From: Betaproteobacteria bacterium
GTDB lineage: Bacteria > Pseudomonadota > Gammaproteobacteria > Burkholderiales > Casimicrobiaceae
Assembly: GCA_016192065.1 (NCBI GenBank)
Contig: JACPUX010000072.1
Coordinates: 124,001 to 188,000 of the forward strand
DNA: 64,000 nt
Reading direction: 5' to 3'
The first letter of the stretch is position 1. Every line of letters starts with the position of its first letter. Below, in pieces: positions 59,328 through 64,000 of this stretch. The notes beneath the pieces were generated by a model, which ran no database searches, was not told where the DNA came from, and saw only the letters and a program-made list of their open reading frames with translations. A program made the position numbers and the translations under genes.

Positions 59328-60599
59328 TCAGAAGTAATACTTCAGGGCCACCTGCCAACGCCATGACTCCGGCAGTGCTCCGTAATTGCTCATCGGCGCG
59401 CCACGGGTGCCTTGCCATTGCAGCACGTAGTCGATGTGCTCGGCACGGTAGCGTGCTTCCAGCCAGGCTCGACGGCTGTTATCGGCGAGATCGACATTGA
59501 CCATGGCACTGAGATCAAACCGCGGCACCAAAGCATCTTGCCAGAAGGCGCGAAAGAACAAGGCCCGCTGGGTTGGCAATTCCTGCGCCACTGCAACCCA
59601 ATTGCGGTATTGAACATACCGCAGCGGAGAGCCCGCGCGCAACGTGCGCCAAGCATCATCGGCCAGGGCGGCGCCGTCGTACTGGGCTTCCGCGGTAAAC
59701 GAGAGTTTGTTCTGGGCGGTAAAAGTGAGCCCCGCGGACATGCGGTTGCGCCAGGTCCCGGAAGCAGGCTGTTGCACCGCAGCGCTCCAATGCGAACGAC
59801 CGCTGCCGCCTGACCATTCGAGATACGCCACGGTGGCCTGCCCGATGAGACCGGTGATATTGCCGCCCCATTGGGCCGACCGCGCTTCTTCTTTGTAGAC
59901 CACGAACTGTGGATTCACGATTTCGCTGAATTTCGCGCTCAAGACCAGCATCGCGCGGCTGCGCGCATTGGTGGCGCCCCAATCGAGACTGAAGCCGTCG
60001 CTGCTTGCCTCGCTGCTGATGCGCGGTGAGGCGAGTAGCGTCAGCGCGCCACCATCCCAGAGTTTCTGCCCGCGCAGCAGGACGCTGCCTTGGCGGTTCT
60101 CTTTCAAGCTGGCGGGGTCAATGGAGACCTTGGAACGCAGCGCGCCGCCACGAAAATAGTCGGTGGGGTTGTAGCCCATCGCCACGCCATAACGCGCATT
60201 GATGCGTCCGCAATCGATCAGCAAATCCGGTGTGACACGTCCGCTGAAATAGGCCTCTTTGAGCGTGTTTATGGCCTTGTCGCCACCATGTTGTGCAGTT
60301 GAACTCACATCCAGGCGATCGGCCAGCACCGCGCGCCATTGTGGCGACAGGGCGTGATCTACTTGCAGGTCGAGCGACACGCGTTGCTCCTTGCGTGTGC
60401 TGCCGTCCGCGCGCAGATCCGCGGCACCTAAGCCGATTTCGGCGAAGCCTCGCCAGTCACGTTCCCGCGCCACGGTCCGCGGCGCTTCGTCAGCCAACCG
60501 GAGCGCGTCGGCATCGTCGGCGCGCGCGGGAGTCACCAACGCCATCAGCAGGACGAAGCAAAACTGCGGTAAGGCCGCGTGCAAGACCGAAGTGCACAA
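59328..60599 (-). CDS. Outer-membrane beta-barrel protein, last gene of the LolA-like export operon
   Basis: A 423-residue predicted outer-membrane protein. A signal peptide (FVLLMALVTPARADDADALR) is followed by many short amphipathic strands with aromatic belts, and the chain ends in KYYF, the C-terminal phenylalanine used for BAM insertion. The start is TTG 60599: an SD (GTGAGGA) lies 9 nt upstream across the stop of the preceding gene; no ATG fits the signal peptide. It follows the LolA-like gene by 12 bp. Similar barrel proteins occur next to LolA-like (PF17131-type) genes in RND-based operons, but this protein is unassigned. A receptor for lipid or lipoprotein cargo is inferred from context. 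Confidence 0.8.
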   Translation of the reverse strand: MCTSVLHAALPQFCFVLLMALVTPARADDADALRLADEAPRTVARERDWRGFAEIGLGAADLRADGSTRKEQRVSLDLQVDHALSPQWRAVLADRLDVSSTAQHGGDKAINTLKEAYFSGRVTPDLLIDCGRINARYGVAMGYNPTDYFRGGALRSKVSIDPASLKENRQGSVLLRGQKLWDGGALTLLASPRISSEASSDGFSLDWGATNARSRAMLVLSAKFSEIVNPQFVVYKEEARSAQWGGNITGLIGQATVAYLEWSGGSGRSHWSAAVQQPASGTWRNRMSAGLTFTAQNKLSFTAEAQYDGAALADDAWRTLRAGSPLRYVQYRNWVAVAQELPTQRALFFRAFWQDALVPRFDLSAMVNVDLADNSRRAWLEARYRAEHIDYVLQWQGTRGAPMSNYGALPESWRWQVALKYYF

Positions 60600-60611
60600 G
60601 ACTTTAGGTCC

Positions 60612-61382
60612 TCACTCCGGCCGGAAACGCGGCAGATAATCGCGTTGCAGCCAGGTCTCGGGCACCTCGCGCTTCACCCAATCTGTGTAGCGCATCACCG
60701 TCACCCAATCCGGTTCCAGGCCATCGATGATGACGGTTTCCGTCGGCCGCTCCGCGCCAAAGGCGTTCTGATAACGGCGGTAGTAGGCGGTCTTCAGGAG
60801 TTTGCCGCTTTCAGTGTAGAAGCGCGCTTTCACCGGACGGCTATCGCCCACATCCACCCACATTTCGATGCGGTGATAAATCGCGTCCGCCGAGTTGGCC
60901 GACAAGCCCAGTTTGTAGCAGCGCCGCGGCCTGCGTTCGCCATCTTGCGTTTCTTCTTCCACCGCTGATTCGGCCCGGTAGTCCTTGGCGAAATTCACCG
61001 TCACCACATCGCCATTTGAGGCCTGACCGAGTAAGCGCTGTTGCGGCGACAGCCGAATGCTCGCTTGGCTTGTCGGATCATAGAACCACATGTCCTTGCC
61101 GCTGAACAGAATGAGCTTGTTGGCATCGCGCGCCGGTGCCACATAGCGTACGAGACTGCGAAACTGCCCGCCGCGCACATCGGCTTTGGAGTAAATCGCC
61201 AGCGTGCTGCTTTCGGTTTGCTTGCCCTGGCGATATTCGATCAGCGTGTTGGTGAGACCAAACGCGTGATCGGGATTGCGTACGGCGTCGCTGGCGGCGA
61301 GGATATCCTGCGGGCTACGCTCCGTCGCCTGCACGGCTGCGGCGATGAACAGGAAGAACAAGACGGTCAATGTTTTCTTCAT
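60612..61382 (-). CDS. LolA-like outer-membrane lipoprotein-sorting protein
   Basis: A 256-residue periplasmic protein with a Sec signal (MKKTLTVLFFLFIAAAVQAT) and the LolA-like fold seen in the 'outer membrane lipoprotein-sorting protein' family: SPQDILAASDAVRNPDHAFG, then RGGQFRSLVRYVAPARDANK and KDMWFYDPTSQASIRLSPQQ. These proteins are distinct from housekeeping LolA (encoded at 7612-8235) and usually come with a dedicated inner-membrane transporter. It lies 9 bp downstream of the FtsX permease and 12 bp before the barrel gene. It should carry the exported hydrophobic cargo across the periplasm. Confidence 0.88.
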   Translation of the reverse strand: MKKTLTVLFFLFIAAAVQATERSPQDILAASDAVRNPDHAFGLTNTLIEYRQGKQTESSTLAIYSKADVRGGQFRSLVRYVAPARDANKLILFSGKDMWFYDPTSQASIRLSPQQRLLGQASNGDVVTVNFAKDYRAESAVEEETQDGERRPRRCYKLGLSANSADAIYHRIEMWVDVGDSRPVKARFYTESGKLLKTAYYRRYQNAFGAERPTETVIIDGLEPDWVTVMRYTDWVKREVPETWLQRDYLPRFRPE

Positions 61383-61391
61383 TTTTCTCTT

Positions 61392-62795
61392 TCAAGCGTG
61401 GCGCAAGGCATCGACGATTTGCAGCTTCGCGGCACGACTCGCCGGCCACCAGGCGGAAGCCACGGTCACGGCAATCATGCCGAGCACACTGCCCACGAGC
61501 AATGGCACATCCTGCCAAACGCGCACCAGAATAAGGTAGGCGTAAGAATAGCCGGGCGGAGTCCATGCCCAGCCGCTGTGATTGATGAACCACGAAACCA
61601 TGAGCGCGACCGTGAGGCCTACCACCGAACCGATCGCGCCGAGCAGCAGGGCCTCGCACATGAAGAGTCGGCGTATGCCCCCTCGTCTGACGCCCATGGC
61701 GCGCAACGTGCCGATTTCCACCGTGCGCTCCATCACCGCCGTACCCATGGTGTTGCCGATGGTGAACAAGACGATGACGCCGATCAGCAAGGCGATGAAG
61801 CCGAACATCGAGGCCATGAATTCATCGGTCTGGCGATACATCGGATTGAGCGTTTGAAAATCGAGTACCTCTAGCGGCTCGCCGGCAAAATCGCTGGCGA
61901 GCAGTGCCGTGAGCCGCGCGCGCGCCTCAGGCATTTGCGCCGTATGCCGCAACTGCATGATGACGGCAGTGGCCTCCGGCCGCCCTGCCCCATAGATGAG
62001 CTTCTGCGCCTGCGCCAGATGCATGGCCAAGTAGATGTCATCGATGGCCTTGATGCCGAAATTGCTGGCCTTGACCACGGTGAGGCTGGCAACGTTGGGT
62101 GCGCCGCTCGCCGTGGCCGCCAGCATCTCGATGCGGTTGTATGCTCCTCTGGGCTGCTGCGCCTTCTCCAGCGCCGAAAGCGCCAGCACGTCATCGGGCG
62201 CGGGCGAGCCGGTTGCGGCCGCTTCCACAGGCGCGTCTGCGGCCGGCGTCTGACGACAATTCGCCACCTCCAGCGCAGCACACAATTGCAGCTTGCGCGC
62301 CACCCCAGTGCCGACCACCACGGCGTCTTCGGCCGCGCCCTCCAGCGCTAGCGGCTGGGCATAGCTAATCATGTCGTAGTCGTTCCATTGCAGCATGTGG
62401 TTACGCTCATTGGCGACCAATCCGCTGGCAACCACCGATCGCGAGGCGCCGGCTGAGTAGTTGCCGGCGATGCCGCCCAGCTGCAACGTGGGCGTAACCA
62501 CCACGGCCATGGGAGCAAGCACCGGATCGCGTTGGATTGCGTCGATGATTTCGCGGTAGCGCGGCATGCCGTAGGCGCTGGGATTGTCACTACCATCCAG
62601 AAAATAGCCGCGGCGTTGAACCTGCAAATGACCGCTTTGCTGCACGAAGCCCGTCTCCATACCATATAGAATGTTGGAACGATACCCCCCGAAGAGCAAG
62701 ATGGCGGTGAGCCCCACCACCATCGCCAGCAACGTGGCGAGTGAGCGGCGGCGGTTGCGCAACAGGTTTCGCAGAGCGAGCAACCAGGTGTTCAT
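61392..62795 (-). CDS. ABC transporter permease, FtsX/LolC-MacB type
   Basis: A 467-residue permease with the architecture of LolC/E and MacB: one N-terminal transmembrane helix (RRRSLATLLAMVVGLTAILL), a large periplasmic domain of about 270 residues, and three C-terminal helices (FGFIALLIGVIVLFTIGNTM; LLLGAIGSVVGLTVALMVSW; LVGSVLGMIAVTVASAWWPA). The coupling helix motif is ERTVEIGTLRAMGVRRGGIR. The start ATG 62795 follows GGGAGGAG. It is the only permease gene here, so a homodimer is expected. Cargo is likely lipoprotein, lipid or other hydrophobic molecule. Confidence 0.92.
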   Translation of the reverse strand: MNTWLLALRNLLRNRRRSLATLLAMVVGLTAILLFGGYRSNILYGMETGFVQQSGHLQVQRRGYFLDGSDNPSAYGMPRYREIIDAIQRDPVLAPMAVVVTPTLQLGGIAGNYSAGASRSVVASGLVANERNHMLQWNDYDMISYAQPLALEGAAEDAVVVGTGVARKLQLCAALEVANCRQTPAADAPVEAAATGSPAPDDVLALSALEKAQQPRGAYNRIEMLAATASGAPNVASLTVVKASNFGIKAIDDIYLAMHLAQAQKLIYGAGRPEATAVIMQLRHTAQMPEARARLTALLASDFAGEPLEVLDFQTLNPMYRQTDEFMASMFGFIALLIGVIVLFTIGNTMGTAVMERTVEIGTLRAMGVRRGGIRRLFMCEALLLGAIGSVVGLTVALMVSWFINHSGWAWTPPGYSYAYLILVRVWQDVPLLVGSVLGMIAVTVASAWWPASRAAKLQIVDALRHA

Positions 62796-62904
62796 TCGAT
62801 TCTCCTCCCGGCCCCCTCGCCCAGCGAGGGGATGATTACGGTTCGCCGCGGCGCGGCTCCATGTGGTGACTTGCGCCCCGTCGGGCGGCCGTGCGGGGCG
62901 CCGA

Positions 62905-63618
62905 TCACGATGCGGCCCTCTCTTGCGTCGCCGCGGTACGCTGTTCGACTCCGGCAATGCGCCCGTCGCGAATGAAGATCACGTCATCGGCTTCGGCGCG
63001 CACTTGCGGGTCGTGCGAAGAGAACACGAAACTCGCATCGTGCTCGCGTTGCAGCTTACGCATCAATGCGATGATGGCGGCACCGGTCTGGCTGTCGAGG
63101 TTCGCGGTCGGTTCATCGGCCAGCACCAGCTTGGGCGCGGTAGCCAGCGCACGGGCGATGGCCACACGCTGACGCTGCCCGCCCGAGAGCTGCCCGGGGC
63201 GGCTGTCACCGCGCTCAGCGAGGCCCACCGCGTCGAGCAATTCCAACACGCGTTTCTTGCGCGCGGCAGCCGGCATTTTCGCCAGCACCAAGGGATACTC
63301 GATGTTCTCAAACGCGGTAAGTACCGGCAGCAAATTGAAGGTTTGAAACACGAAACCGATGTGCCTCGCGCGGAAGTCCGACAAGGCATCGTCGCTCATG
63401 GATTGCACCGCCTGATCGGCGACGATTACTTCGCCTTCGTCGGGCCGATCGATGCAGCCGATGAGATTCAAAAGCGTGGTCTTGCCGCTCCCTGAAGGGC
63501 CGGACAACACCGTGAACACACCGGGACGAATGTCGAGGCTCACCTCGGCCAGCGCCGGCACGGTCACCGCGTCGAGGTGGTACACTTTGGCGATCTTGCG
63601 CAAACTGACGGGATGCAT
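62905..63618 (-). CDS. ABC transporter ATPase, LolD/MacB type
   Basis: A 237-residue ATPase of the LolD/MacB/FtsE group. Walker A is SGPSGSGKTTLLNLIG, the signature is LSGGQRQRVAIARALA, Walker B is LVLADEPTANLDSQTG and the switch histidine is in FVFSSHDPQV. It is the first gene of the operon, with a ribosome site (GGAGC) 7 nt before ATG 63618. The permease follows after 109 bp, which contains a CCCCTCGCCCAGCGAGGGG palindrome. It powers the MacB/LolC-like permease. Confidence 0.94.
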   Translation of the reverse strand: MHPVSLRKIAKVYHLDAVTVPALAEVSLDIRPGVFTVLSGPSGSGKTTLLNLIGCIDRPDEGEVIVADQAVQSMSDDALSDFRARHIGFVFQTFNLLPVLTAFENIEYPLVLAKMPAAARKKRVLELLDAVGLAERGDSRPGQLSGGQRQRVAIARALATAPKLVLADEPTANLDSQTGAAIIALMRKLQREHDASFVFSSHDPQVRAEADDVIFIRDGRIAGVEQRTAATQERAAS

Positions 63619-63679
63619 GCTTGCTCCAATTCCAGACAGACGCCTTGCATTCTATCCATCGCCAAGAAAGGACTCTTGA

Positions 63680-64000
63680 ATGTTTCCGACATCGGCAGCG
63701 GCACGAGCGCCGCAAACCCAGACTTGGCGCCCCACTCCACAGTTGCGAGCGCTGAAACCCGTGGTTCCTTGGCCACGGGAACCCGACTCACCCCTCAGCG
63801 CGGCACGCAACGAAATTTGGCTGCCGCGCCCGCCGCTCGCTTCCTGCCTGCGTGCCGTGATGTGCCGCGATACGCGCGGCGTGAACCTCGATGAGACGCA
63901 ACGCTTCAACCACTTTCCGGTTTCGCCGACCTGCTCAATCACTTGGTACTTCACCGGCACGGCCGAACTTGTCTCGCCCGCCTTCCCGGCATCGGGCGAG
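63680..64000 (+). CDS. AraC-like transcriptional regulator, N-terminal part (partial, runs off right edge)
   Basis: An open frame from ATG 63680, preceded by AAAGGA, extends 107 codons to the window end with no stop. After an unconserved start, the sequence EIWLPRPPLASCLRAVMCRD and then RFNHFPVSPTCSITWYFTG resembles the ligand-binding domain that opens many AraC family regulators. The helix-turn-helix would lie outside the window. It is divergent from the four-gene export operon, its likely target. The call rests on two motifs, so it is moderate. Confidence 0.6.
   Translation, partial: MFPTSAAARAPQTQTWRPTPQLRALKPVVPWPREPDSPLSAARNEIWLPRPPLASCLRAVMCRDTRGVNLDETQRFNHFPVSPTCSITWYFTGTAELVSPAFPASGE

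Overview
The window reads as chromosome from a GC-rich Gram-negative bacterium, most likely a betaproteobacterium of the Rhodocyclales/Nitrosomonadales type. The evidence is gene order typical of that class (4.5S RNA-dnaX-ybaB-recR; serS-rarA-lolA-ftsK-trxB; yhdP-glnE-ilvE-zinc finger-waaF; M50 protease-trpS-scpA-scpB-rluB), outer-membrane biogenesis genes (lolA, waaF, yhdP) and a CysB-type regulator. The assignment to order is inference. I see no prophage, CRISPR array, rRNA operon or intact insertion sequence.

Layout. 1-12.2 kb: edge of a TRAP-transporter gene, then DNA replication/repair (recR, ybaB, dnaX with the SRP RNA gene upstream), mltF, serS, rarA, lolA, ftsK, divergent trxB and an Smr protein. 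12.3-24 kb: nitrilase-type amidase, the long AsmA-like yhdP back-to-back with glnE, ilvE, a zinc-finger protein, waaF, then tldD. 23.9-28.5 kb: a branched-chain amino acid type ABC transporter in which LivM and LivG are one fused protein, with no binding protein beside it, then mscL and a PII gene. 28.6-38.1 kb: accessory metabolism (spermidine-synthase-like membrane protein, NAD synthetase, RarD-type exporter, Tat-exported dienelactone-hydrolase homologue, a self-regulated TetR/PNPOx operon, PaaG-like isomerase, HSDL2-like dehydrogenase). 38.3-45 kb: ribosome/chromosome housekeeping (rluB, scpB, scpA, trpS, M50 protease, YciO) and a CysB-type regulator.

45-64 kb is the most unusual part. A translationally coupled pair encodes a pyruvate,phosphate dikinase-like phosphohistidine protein lacking the C-terminal substrate barrel and a large PhoU-like partner. 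Next is a complete selenocysteine decoding operon (selA, a Tat-exported transglutaminase, selB, tRNA-Sec) that continues without a break into a lipoyl-carrier (GcvH/LbpA-like) gene and a DsrE-family gene. Then come a VapBC-type toxin-antitoxin pair, a serine hydrolase, an orphan XRE regulator, a two-gene operon of small unknown proteins, and a four-gene operon (ATPase, FtsX-type permease, LolA-like periplasmic protein, outer-membrane barrel) that looks like a self-contained envelope-spanning lipid or lipoprotein export route, with a divergent AraC-like regulator running off the right edge.

Two themes recur in the non-coding DNA: promoters placed so close to the start codon that the mRNA should be leaderless or nearly so (TetR, VapB), and small dispersed palindromic repeats in intergenic gaps, plus one 325-bp element with imperfect terminal inverted repeats beside the selenium operon.
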